64,000 nt of DNA from Microbispora corallina (GTDB lineage: Bacteria; Actinomycetota; Actinomycetes; Streptosporangiales; Streptosporangiaceae), in contig NZ_BOOC01000031.1 in assembly GCF_016863035.1 (NCBI RefSeq), forward strand, positions 62,001-126,000, written 5' to 3'. The translations under genes and the position numbers were made by a program. Below the pieces are notes generated by a model. It saw nothing but the letters and a program-made list of their open reading frames with translations, was not told the origin of the DNA and searched no databases. Within the stretch, counting starts at the first letter, position 1. The number at the start of each line of letters is the position of its first letter. Below are positions 17,401 to 27,241 of this stretch, one piece after another.

Positions 17401-18165
17401 ATGCCTGCTGAGTACACCCAAAGTGACCAGTTCCGTGGTGCCCGCATCCACCTGAGCGACCTCTCCGGCCTCGAGATTCGCGATTGCGACGTCACCGGCC
17501 TGAAGATCGTGGACTGCTATGGGGGCAACGTCTCCCTCGGTGGCGGCTTCGAGCGTGTCGTTGTCAACGACGTCGACGTGACCGCCTACGTCGAGGCCGA
17601 GCTCGACCGGCTGCATCCCAACCGGGTGCTGGCCCGTGAGGCCACGTCCGCCGCCGAATACCGGGCCGCTTGGGATGCCATCGAGAAGCAATGGGAGGAG
17701 ACGCTCGACCGCGCCAGGCGCCTACCCGAGGCGAAGCTGCACGAGCAGGTCGACGGCGAGTGGTCGTTCGTCGAGACGCAGCGGCATCTGCTGATGGCCA
17801 GCGATGCCTGGATCGGCAACGCCGTACTCGAGGAGGACGCGCCGTACCACCCGTTGGGCCTTCCTAGCGGCGGGATGCCGGCCGAAGCATCGGCGAAGCT
17901 CGGGCTCACCCTCGATGCCACCCCGACGCTCGACGAGGTACTCGCGCCGCGGCTCGCCCGCATGGCCACAATGCGCCGGGTCGTCGACGAGCTCACCGAG
18001 GCCGAGCTCGACCGGGTATGTGGTCGCAAGCCGGCCGACCCCTACCCGGACAAGGAGTACGTCGTGCGCCGCTGCCTCACAGTGGTGTCCAAGGAAGAGG
18101 CCGAGCATCACCGGTATGCGGTCCGCGACCTCACCGTGCTCGAGGCCGGTGCCCGAACCGAGTGA
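17401..18165 (+). CDS. Pentapeptide-like/DinB-superfamily protein
   Basis: A 254-residue cytoplasmic protein from ATG 17401. Residues ~10-60 are a short run of pentapeptide-like strands (FRGARIHLSDLSGLEIRDCD, VTGLKIVDCYGGNVSLGGG). Residues ~85-245 are a DinB four-helix bundle: EQVDGEWSFVETQRHLLMAS supplies the first His and KEEAEHHRYAVRDL the paired His residues, so the metal triad is present. DinB proteins include mycothiol-dependent transferases; actinobacteria make mycothiol, so such a role is plausible but not shown. This pentapeptide-DinB fusion is a known actinobacterial arrangement. Confidence 0.85.
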   Translation: MPAEYTQSDQFRGARIHLSDLSGLEIRDCDVTGLKIVDCYGGNVSLGGGFERVVVNDVDVTAYVEAELDRLHPNRVLAREATSAAEYRAAWDAIEKQWEETLDRARRLPEAKLHEQVDGEWSFVETQRHLLMASDAWIGNAVLEEDAPYHPLGLPSGGMPAEASAKLGLTLDATPTLDEVLAPRLARMATMRRVVDELTEAELDRVCGRKPADPYPDKEYVVRRCLTVVSKEEAEHHRYAVRDLTVLEAGARTE

Positions 18166-18616
18166 AGGCGCGTCCCGGCAACGGACGGCGATCTCGCGAT
18201 CCTGCGCTTGACCAGCCCATCTTGCTGTCGGAGCCCCTCATCGCACCCGCACTGCCCAGCCAGGGCGCGGTGCCGACCGGCGAGGTAGTCCCGACCGGCG
18301 AGGTAGTCACGACCGGCTACGGAAAGACCAGCAATGCGGGCTTCCCCAACGAACGACGCGAGGTCTTCCTCGATGTCACGCCGAGGTGGACCTGCGAAGG
18401 CATCCACCAGTTCGTGAAGCCGATCACGCCCGGAATGAACTGCACCCGCAAATCCGGCCAGACGACCCGAGCATGCGGCACTGGGTGATGTCGTCATCGG
18501 AATCGACTCCTGAAATATCTCTGGCCAGTGCGGCAACCGACCTATCCCACCGTGATTAGGAATGTTTCTCAGCACCGAACCTGGATAAGCGGCAACGTGG
18601 GGAGGTAGCCGGCGGT
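18166..18616. other. Gene-free stretch with an 18-base tandem repeat
   Basis: No gene I can support. Two 18-base units beginning GACCGGCGAGGTAGTC (18275-18292, 18293-18310) plus a partial third (from 18311) lie here; the units differ at one base. A plus frame reading VFLDVTPRWTCEGIHQFVK (about 18360-18420) looks weakly protein-like and may be a gene fragment. Confidence 0.5.
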
Positions 18617-19015
18617 TCATCCCCCTGCCTTCAGCCGGAACGCGAGGCGGCGGGGCGCCTGCACGCGATAGCTGTCCGTCACCAGCTCGGCAACCTCGAC
18701 CCAGTCCGTCTCGTCGTCCAGCACCATTCCCACGACATTCACACCCCAGTCGGCCCGGAAGAACGGAGGGCCGGCATGCGCCAGCGCGGCCGACTCCCCG
18801 GGCGGCGCCCGGAAGGTCATCAGGATGGCCGGATCGTCCATATCGATGTACGCCGACCCCCTCACGTCGGTGGTGTAGACGTGCAGGAACGTCCGCCGGC
18901 GAATCCGCCACCGCAAGCCGATCCACGCCGGCTCCTCGTACGCCTCGGGCAGTTCCCCGCAGATCACCCGGAGCCGGCCCACAACGGCGGGTGGAACGTC
19001 CGCGATGTCACTCAT
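18617..19015 (-). CDS. MmcQ/YjbR-family protein
   Basis: A 132-residue protein of the MmcQ/YjbR fold (double-wing, proposed DNA-binding). It shows RLRVICGELPEAYEEPAWIG, RTFLHVYTTD, then FRAPPGESAALAHAGPPFF and the C-terminal VAELVTDSYRVQAPRRLA, the usual order of this family. ATG 19015 has GGGAGG 5 bases upstream. It is a lone gene with remnants on both sides; no operon. Confidence 0.82.
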   Translation of the reverse strand: MSDIADVPPAVVGRLRVICGELPEAYEEPAWIGLRWRIRRRTFLHVYTTDVRGSAYIDMDDPAILMTFRAPPGESAALAHAGPPFFRADWGVNVVGMVLDDETDWVEVAELVTDSYRVQAPRRLAFRLKAGG

Positions 19016-19107
19016 CTATACCTCCCGCGCCCATCCTGCCCGCCGGGTAGGACATCAGCACATCAGAGTCTCCGGGGTTGGCGGGGCCGCGCCGACGTCA
19101 TAGGACT

Positions 19108-19261
19108 ATCGGGCCCTGGGCGCGCGCTTCACGTGGCCGATCTTGACGCCCTGGATGGCACGCCGGTGCTGGACATCAAACCGTACCTCCGCGAGTTCGC
19201 GCCGCAGGACGAGGTACGGCAAGCCCCCTGGGCAACCAACCTGATGCATCAGTACTACTAA
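19108..19261 (+). pseudogene. TrmO (tRNA m6t6A methyltransferase) 3' end fragment
   Basis: The last ~50 codons of a TrmO/YaeB-type protein: LHVADLDALDGTPVLDIKPY, then FAPQDEVRQAPWATNLMHQ and a stop at 19261. LDxLDGTPVLDIKPY is the hallmark of the family's C-terminal part. The methyltransferase domain (about 120-190 residues) is missing and nothing upstream in frame belongs to it. Confidence 0.75.
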
Positions 19262-19373
19262 AACTGGATCGCGGGCCCCGGAAGATCTCGTCCCACAGAA
19301 CCGGTCGGCTGAAGGCTGGGCCCGCGAGATCACTTCCGGTCGATCCCGGCGGGCGTTTGATAGACGAGCACAC

Positions 19374-19466
19374 ATGAAACAGTTCTCACCGGAGATCGCG
19401 AACAGGGCATTCGCCGTTTCATAGGTCGTTTCAAAACTGTAGCCACATGAAACGACCCCATGAAAC
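19374..19466. promoter_or_regulatory. Putative res site: repeated GTTTCAT motifs
   Basis: GTTTCAT or its complement occurs at 19374-19380, 19416-19422, 19428-19433 (six bases), 19447-19453 and 19460-19466. Two composite units, GTTTCATAGGTCGTTTCA (19416-19433) and the inverted 19448-19466, form a large imperfect inverted repeat ending 10 bases before the recombinase start. This is what a resolvase binding/recombination site, or an autoregulatory operator, should look like. Confidence 0.6.
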
Positions 19467-19475
19467 ACTCACCGG

Positions 19476-20345
19476 GTGAATGACGGGTACCTCAGCGTGG
19501 AAACCCACGGCTGCCCCATGTCCAGCTGTGCCGCGCCTGCCGGGTCACCTTGCCGGACCAGCAAGGGCAGGGTGGCGATCAACTACCACACCGCCCGGTT
19601 CCGCCTCGTCCCCTCGCTCGCCAAGGCCCTGACGGTTGTCACCCCGCCGATCCGCAAGCCGGGCACTCCGTGGGTCGAACTGCCCCGCCCCGCAAGCTCC
19701 GGGGCCGAGCTGAGCGGGCACGTCCGGATCGGGTACGCTCGCGCGTCCACAGCCCGACAGTCGCTCGACACCCAGCTCGACTCTCTCACCGCCGCGGGCG
19801 TGACGAAGATCTTCTCCGAGAAGATCTCAACCCGCGCCGTCAGTCGTCCCGAGCTCGACCGTGCGGTGGAGTTCGCGCGGGAGCTGCGGGCCGCCAGCCT
19901 CGGTGTCACGCTAGTGGTCCACGAGCACAAGCGCCTCGGACGCGGCCTGGCCCTGGCTGAGCTCGCCGAGCAGCTCAAGTCCTATGGCGTCGCCCTGGAA
20001 TTCCTCACCGGCGAACTTCAGGGCAACCACAACCCGTCCGGCATCGTGTTCACCGTGCTCGCCGCGCTTTCCGGCATGGAACGCGAGTACATCCGCGACC
20101 GCAGCCTGGAAGGCCACGAGTCAGCCCGTACCCGCGGCCAGACCATCGGCGGCGCCACCGTCACCGACGACGCCATGCTCTCCCTGGCCCTCCACCTGCG
20201 CGAGAAGAACCTCAGCCTGCGCGAGATCGCGGCCAAACTCGTCATCACCAAGGGCAAGAAGAAGGGCCGACATCCCTCGCCCGCGACCGTCCTGCGGATG
20301 CTCCGCGAACACGACGAAGCCGATGAAGATCATTCTCACCGCTAA
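19476..20345 (+). CDS. Serine recombinase (resolvase family) with N-terminal zinc finger
   Basis: A 289-residue site-specific recombinase. Residues ~13-45 carry a Cys/His cluster (CPMSSCAAPAGSPCRTSKG, later YHTARF) like the phage/mobile-element DNA-binding zinc finger of actinobacteria. The resolvase catalytic domain follows (~83-215): GYARASTARQSLDTQLDSL with the nucleophile Ser, RPELDRAVEF, EHKRLGRGLALAELAEQL and the long E helix GMEREYIRDRSLEGHESAR. A C-terminal HTH ends the protein (LSLREIAAKLVITKGKKKGR). Start is GTG 19476. The upstream GTTTCAT repeats are its probable site of action. Confidence 0.88.
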   Translation: MNDGYLSVETHGCPMSSCAAPAGSPCRTSKGRVAINYHTARFRLVPSLAKALTVVTPPIRKPGTPWVELPRPASSGAELSGHVRIGYARASTARQSLDTQLDSLTAAGVTKIFSEKISTRAVSRPELDRAVEFARELRAASLGVTLVVHEHKRLGRGLALAELAEQLKSYGVALEFLTGELQGNHNPSGIVFTVLAALSGMEREYIRDRSLEGHESARTRGQTIGGATVTDDAMLSLALHLREKNLSLREIAAKLVITKGKKKGRHPSPATVLRMLREHDEADEDHSHR

Positions 20346-20364
20346 TGGCTGTACCGCTGTTCCT

Positions 20365-20500
20365 CAACCCCGGGCCCGCTGGGGTCAGCACCAGCAGGGA
20401 CGATCGGCGGTCGTCCGGGTTGGCCTTGCGCCGACACCAGCCCTTGGCCTCGAGCCGGTCGACGACGGGCGGCCCCTCGCAGTTGTCCGTGTCGTGGATG
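20365..20500 (-). pseudogene. MarR-family regulator, C-terminal half fragment
   Basis: On the minus strand this stretch reads VVDRLEAKGWCRRKANPDDR followed by RSSLLVLTPAGPGL, the recognition helix and wing of MarR regulators (VDRLEAxGxVxRRxxPDDRR). Nothing recognisable as the N-terminal dimerisation helices lies upstream, and the end is not a normal C-terminus. A gene fragment. Confidence 0.65.
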
Positions 20501-20747
20501 ACGACGCGGCGCGACGCCGCCGATATCCGTACACATCAGAGACGGCCGCGGCGGCCGCGCCGATGTCGCCGGCCGCGAGCGGGAGGACCTACTGGACGAT
20601 TCGGCGCTGTATCTCCTGTCGATCGGCCTCCCAGGTGCGTCCGGGCACGGTCGCCAGGACCGTGGTCACGACTTCGCCGCACCCTCGCAGCGAGTATGAC
20701 CAGGTCCTGGCGTCCTTCAGTTGTCGAAAGGGATGTGCCGGCAGGGC

Positions 20748-22202
20748 TCAGCGGGCCGTGCGCAGCGTCGTGGGCGCCGGCTCGCCGGTGGCCACCGGAA
20801 CGTCGGCCGTGCGTGCGGCGGCCAGGCTGCTGGTGATCGGACGTCCTCCGGCGACGGTGAAGGTTCCCTCGTTGAACGTGCTGCCCGAGGGGGCCGTCGC
20901 CACCGCGAAGGCGGCGAAGGCGTTGCCGCCGGGGATGACCGAGGTGGAGATGTAGTCGCCCACCATGCGGCCCTGCGAGGTGTCGGCGATCCAGGACAGC
21001 GACATCGGCCCCTGGATCTGGGTGGGCGCCGCCCAGCTCGATCCGCCGTTCGTGGATGAGGTGGCGGCGACGGTGAGCTGGCAGGTGGCGGCCGTACAGC
21101 TGGAGGCCGGGTAGCGGTAGTAGGTGAGCGCCAACCGGGCGGTGGCGCCGGAGGTGGTGCGGTCGACGCCGAGACCGGGGATGAAGTGGTCGCCGCCGTC
21201 GCTGGTGATCCGGGTGACCGCGCCCCAGGTGGTCTCGCTGGTGGACTTGCTCATCACGATGTCGTTGCCGGCGCAGCCGGACTGGAAGCGGCAGTCCTGC
21301 CAGGCCACGTATGCGGTCCCGGCGGAGTCGATCTCGGCCGTCGGCAGCGGCTCGCTGCGCAGGCCGCCCGCGACGGTGTGGTCCTGCACGGCCGACACCA
21401 GGACGGAGGCCCGCCAGGAGACGCCGCCGTCGATGGAGCGGAAGGAGCGGATCTGGTTGTTGTTGCTCAGGTACGGCACCAGCACGGTGCCGTTCGGCCG
21501 CACCACCGGCTGTCCGCCGAGGCCGGTCGACGAGGTGCCGACCACGGTCCAGCTCGCGCCGCCGTCGCTGGAGCGCGCCATCCTGATGGCGTTGCCCGCA
21601 CCGTTGTCGTCGAACTCCGTGTAGCAGCGGCCGAAGAACGGGCTGGTGGAGGTGTTGTCGCAGACGATCCAGTTCTTGTCCAAGTTGGCCGATCCGGTGG
21701 CCGCGGCGGTGGTGACCGGACTGCCCCAGGTGTGTCCGCCGTCGGTGCTGCGGCTGGTCAGGACAGCCGCGCCGGCGACCCCAGAGGTGTCGGTGATCGC
21801 GAGCGTGGAGATCATCCAGACGTTGTCCCGGGCGTCGAAGGCCACGGACGCGTCGCTGACCCGGTTGAACCTGCCTCCCGAGAAGGTGGTGATGCCGGGC
21901 AGGTTGCCCCGTGTCCAGGTGACGCCGTTGTCGCCGGAGGTGGCGAAGGCGACGTCGGACGCGCCGCCGTCGAAGAACCGGCCGGTCTGCTGGGCGGTGA
22001 CGATGGTGCTGCCGAACTGGAAGGTGTCCGGTTCCACCTGGGTGCGATGCTGGCTGGTGGAGTTGGTGAACGTGTCGGCCCCGATCTCGGTCACGGCGAC
22101 GTTCGCCAGTGCGGGGGTGGCGGCGAGGATCAGAGCCGCGGCGATGACGACCGGTGAGGTGGTCAGGGCGGCGATTCCTCGGCGCCCGGCGGGGGTGGGC
22201 AT
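20748..22202 (-). CDS. Secreted sialidase-like (BNR/Asp-box) beta-propeller protein
   Basis: A 484-residue exported protein. Signal peptide at residues ~1-33 (VVIAAALILAATPALA). The body contains four or more Asp boxes of sialidase propellers: TSGDNGVTWTRG, STDGGHTWGSP, SSDGGASWTVV, SIDGGVSWRAS and TNGGSSWAAP. The arginine triad of true sialidases is not evident, so it may be a non-sialidase exo-enzyme or a binding propeller. ATG 22202. It stands alone between remnants; surface glycan binding or breakdown is the likely role (inference). Confidence 0.85.
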   Translation of the reverse strand: MPTPAGRRGIAALTTSPVVIAAALILAATPALANVAVTEIGADTFTNSTSQHRTQVEPDTFQFGSTIVTAQQTGRFFDGGASDVAFATSGDNGVTWTRGNLPGITTFSGGRFNRVSDASVAFDARDNVWMISTLAITDTSGVAGAAVLTSRSTDGGHTWGSPVTTAAATGSANLDKNWIVCDNTSTSPFFGRCYTEFDDNGAGNAIRMARSSDGGASWTVVGTSSTGLGGQPVVRPNGTVLVPYLSNNNQIRSFRSIDGGVSWRASVLVSAVQDHTVAGGLRSEPLPTAEIDSAGTAYVAWQDCRFQSGCAGNDIVMSKSTSETTWGAVTRITSDGGDHFIPGLGVDRTTSGATARLALTYYRYPASSCTAATCQLTVAATSSTNGGSSWAAPTQIQGPMSLSWIADTSQGRMVGDYISTSVIPGGNAFAAFAVATAPSGSTFNEGTFTVAGGRPITSSLAAARTADVPVATGEPAPTTLRTAR

Positions 22203-22371
22203 CTGTCCGTCTCCAAGGGGGTGGGAGGAGTACCGCGCCGAGACCGGAGTATGGCCTCGGCACGGCGGATGACCTGTTTAATGGCGTTTCAAGGGGATCG
22301 CGCAGTGGCCGTGACGGTCTGCGTGTCATCGGCGAGGTCGGCCCATGACGCGGGTTCGGTACCGGGAGCAA

Positions 22372-22433
22372 GGGCGGGACACAGGGCAGGCCGATGCCGA
22401 CGGCCTGGGCGGGACACAGCGCAGGCCGGTGCC
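22372..22433. repeat. 27-base imperfect direct repeat
   Basis: GGGCGGGACACAG(G/C)GCAGG begins at 22372 and again at 22407; each unit is 27 bases with two differences and 8 bases lie between. It sits upstream of the sialidase-like gene on its 5' side. Confidence 0.7.
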
Positions 22434-22730
22434 CGCGGCCGTACCCGTGACGGGGGACGTCGAGGAACGCGCCCGGGGCGGCCGCTTGAGCGCACGCCGA
22501 AATCGCATCCTGCCTCCGTGGGACGACGGGACGACGCCGGGCACTCCCGACAGCTTCCCGACCACGAAGGAAGGACCCGAGAACGTGACGGTATGCCGGG
22601 CTTCCCGGTCCGCCAAGGCCCAATAATCGGCCGCACGCGGACCGGGGCCGGACGGCGTACGCCCCCAGGCATCGGCCTCACGGTTGCGGACGGCGATCAG
22701 ATCCCCGATGAGGTGGCTGAGCGTCGGCCC
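22434..22730. other. Gene-free stretch between sialidase-like gene and GMC remnant
   Basis: No frame with protein-like pattern on either strand; GC-rich and without a clear terminator. Confidence 0.4.
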
Positions 22731-23329
<599 letters not shown>

Positions 23330-23402
23330 GGCGCGTATCGGGTTGTGATCAATGATCGGGATTCGCCCTTGCGGCAGGGCCTGATCCGGTAGGTCGTCAT
23401 GG

Positions 23403-25681
<2,279 letters not shown>

Positions 25682-25757
25682 GTGCGGTCTCCAGCTCCTC
25701 CCTCCCCAACCCCAGGTCTCATCAGCCGCTCTCACATGAGGGAGCAACTGGGCGAGG

Positions 25758-25784
25758 GTCCCGGAAACGCACCGTTTCCGGGAC
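25758..25784. repeat. Palindrome GTCCCGGAAACG / CGTTTCCGGGAC, copy 1
   Basis: A perfect 12-base stem with a 3-base loop (CAC). The same 12-base arms recur at 60829-60854 with a different loop. Its intergenic location suggests a terminator or a dispersed repeat. Confidence 0.7.
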
Positions 25785-25952
25785 GCTCGTCTCCGGGGGT
25801 GGAGCTCTCCGGGCCGGGCTGATGACGCGCGTCGCGGTAGCGGCCCACGCGATCGCCGCGTTATGACAGGCCCGCTCTTCGTACCGTTGCGCGCTGGCGC
25901 CTCCACTATTGCCCGGTGCGACCATATAGCCGCACCGGGCGTCACCCGCAAT

Positions 25953-26234
25953 CTAGGCCAGATCGAGCAGCAGGGCCCGAAGTTCGGGATCCGGCTCGCT
26001 CTCCCTCTCTTCGTGCTTGAGCCGGCCGTCCGGCTGTCTTACGACCTCGCTACGAATGAGCCGGCCGCCGAGTGAGGCGATGGCGGCGGCCTGCCAGGCG
26101 ATCTCCTCTGGGACCCCGCAGGCAGCGGCGGCCTCGTCGACGGAGCGGCGGGCCTTGATCTCTTCCACAAAGCGCGCTTCGAGCGCCCGCGGCAGCAGGT
26201 TCTTCGGCCGCTGCAGATCCTCATGCGCGTTCAT
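25953..26234 (-). CDS. Hypothetical protein
   Basis: 93 residues from ATG 26234. It reads MNAHEDLQRPKNLLPRALEA, RFVEEIKARRSVDEAAAACG, VPEEIAWQAAAIASLGGRLI, a helical HTH-like pattern (SVDEAAAACGVPEEIAWQAA) that could bind DNA. The C-terminus is acidic. No strong ribosome site. Family not recognised; it lies amid remnants, so it could itself be a relic. Confidence 0.5.
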   Translation of the reverse strand: MNAHEDLQRPKNLLPRALEARFVEEIKARRSVDEAAAACGVPEEIAWQAAAIASLGGRLIRSEVVRQPDGRLKHEERESEPDPELRALLLDLA

Positions 26235-26450
26235 AGCGGTAGGGGTACCAGACGAACGAACTAAGGTCGCGCCTGAACGTGCGTGAGAGGCCGCAAGCGA
26301 GCCGGTGTGATAACGCTGGCGCCGCTCCCCCACCGTGCCCAAGGTGACCACGGCGAAGCACAGCGGCTAGGCCACATCTGCTGCAACCAGAAGGGCCTGT
26401 CAGTACCCAGTGAGCTTGTTCCGCTTTGACGGACACCGTTGGTGTGGTGG
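26235..26450. other. Intergenic stretch including the displaced DUF4352 end
   Basis: The right edge near 26440-26500 holds the out-of-frame C-terminal codons of the DUF4352 gene. The remainder has no gene. Confidence 0.4.
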
Positions 26451-27068
26451 TCAGGCCGCGCGGCACCTCGAACGCCAGCACCCCACGAACCCGGCCCGCC
26501 AGGCTATGAGGTCATAGAACATGGCCGTGTCGAAGTAGGCCCCCGCCTCTGGGACAGCGGAGTAGCGCTGGTCCTGAGCGTCGAACAGGGCTTGGTTCTC
26601 GTCCATGAGCTGTCCCCGCACGCCGCCGAGGTTCGTCATCGTGATGTGGTCGATGACGAACTGCCCCTGAGCTGTCCGGCCGAGGTTGTACGCCAGCTTG
26701 CCGAACAGCTCGGGCACTACCCGGCGGGCGGACTCGACCTTGTCCACCCAGAGCTCCAACGAGCCGTCCCGCACTGGGAGGTTGTTCCACGTCGCGGTCG
26801 CGACCGGCTCGGCGCCGGCGAGCCGGGTCGCCTCGGCGGTCGCGGCGGGTTGCGCACCGCCTCCGATGGCGCCGGCGGAGATGAGCACCCAGCCCGCAGC
26901 CCCGACGACGACAGCGGCTACCGCGAGCGCGGCGATCACGACCACGAGGTTCACGGACCAGCGCGGCGGTGCGGCCGAGAAGTCGCCCCCCAGCAGCGGC
27001 GTGAAACGACGCCTGCCCTGGCTCTGCCCGCCGCCCTGCCGCTGTCCCATCACCACGTTCTCAGACAT
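26451..27068 (-). CDS. DUF4352-type membrane-anchored protein, C-terminus frameshifted
   Basis: A 205-residue protein with one membrane helix at residues ~38-65 (VNLVVVIAALAVAAVVVGAA) and an extracytoplasmic Ig-like DUF4352 domain (GQFVIDHITMTNLGGVRGQL, DENQALFDAQDQRYSAVP). Near 26505 the frame leaves the family pattern (FYDLIAWRAGFVGCW); the adjacent frame carries the expected ending GRVRGVLAFEVPRG at about 26450-26495. So the gene probably has a 1-base indel just before its final beta strands, and the present product may be misfolded. Confidence 0.65.
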   Translation of the reverse strand: MSENVVMGQRQGGGQSQGRRRFTPLLGGDFSAAPPRWSVNLVVVIAALAVAAVVVGAAGWVLISAGAIGGGAQPAATAEATRLAGAEPVATATWNNLPVRDGSLELWVDKVESARRVVPELFGKLAYNLGRTAQGQFVIDHITMTNLGGVRGQLMDENQALFDAQDQRYSAVPEAGAYFDTAMFYDLIAWRAGFVGCWRSRCRAA

Positions 27069-27241
27069 CTACGTGGGTGCCATCAGCGACGGGCACCCCG
27101 GCGACGATGATGAGGCCCGAGCGTGACATTTCTCTTTACTTACGGCCAGAAGAATCAAGCATCATGCCCGATAGCCCGTTTCGTGATTAACCACGATCCT
27201 CGCCGTGGCATCCGGTCATGCCCTGACGGCGAGGGGACGAC

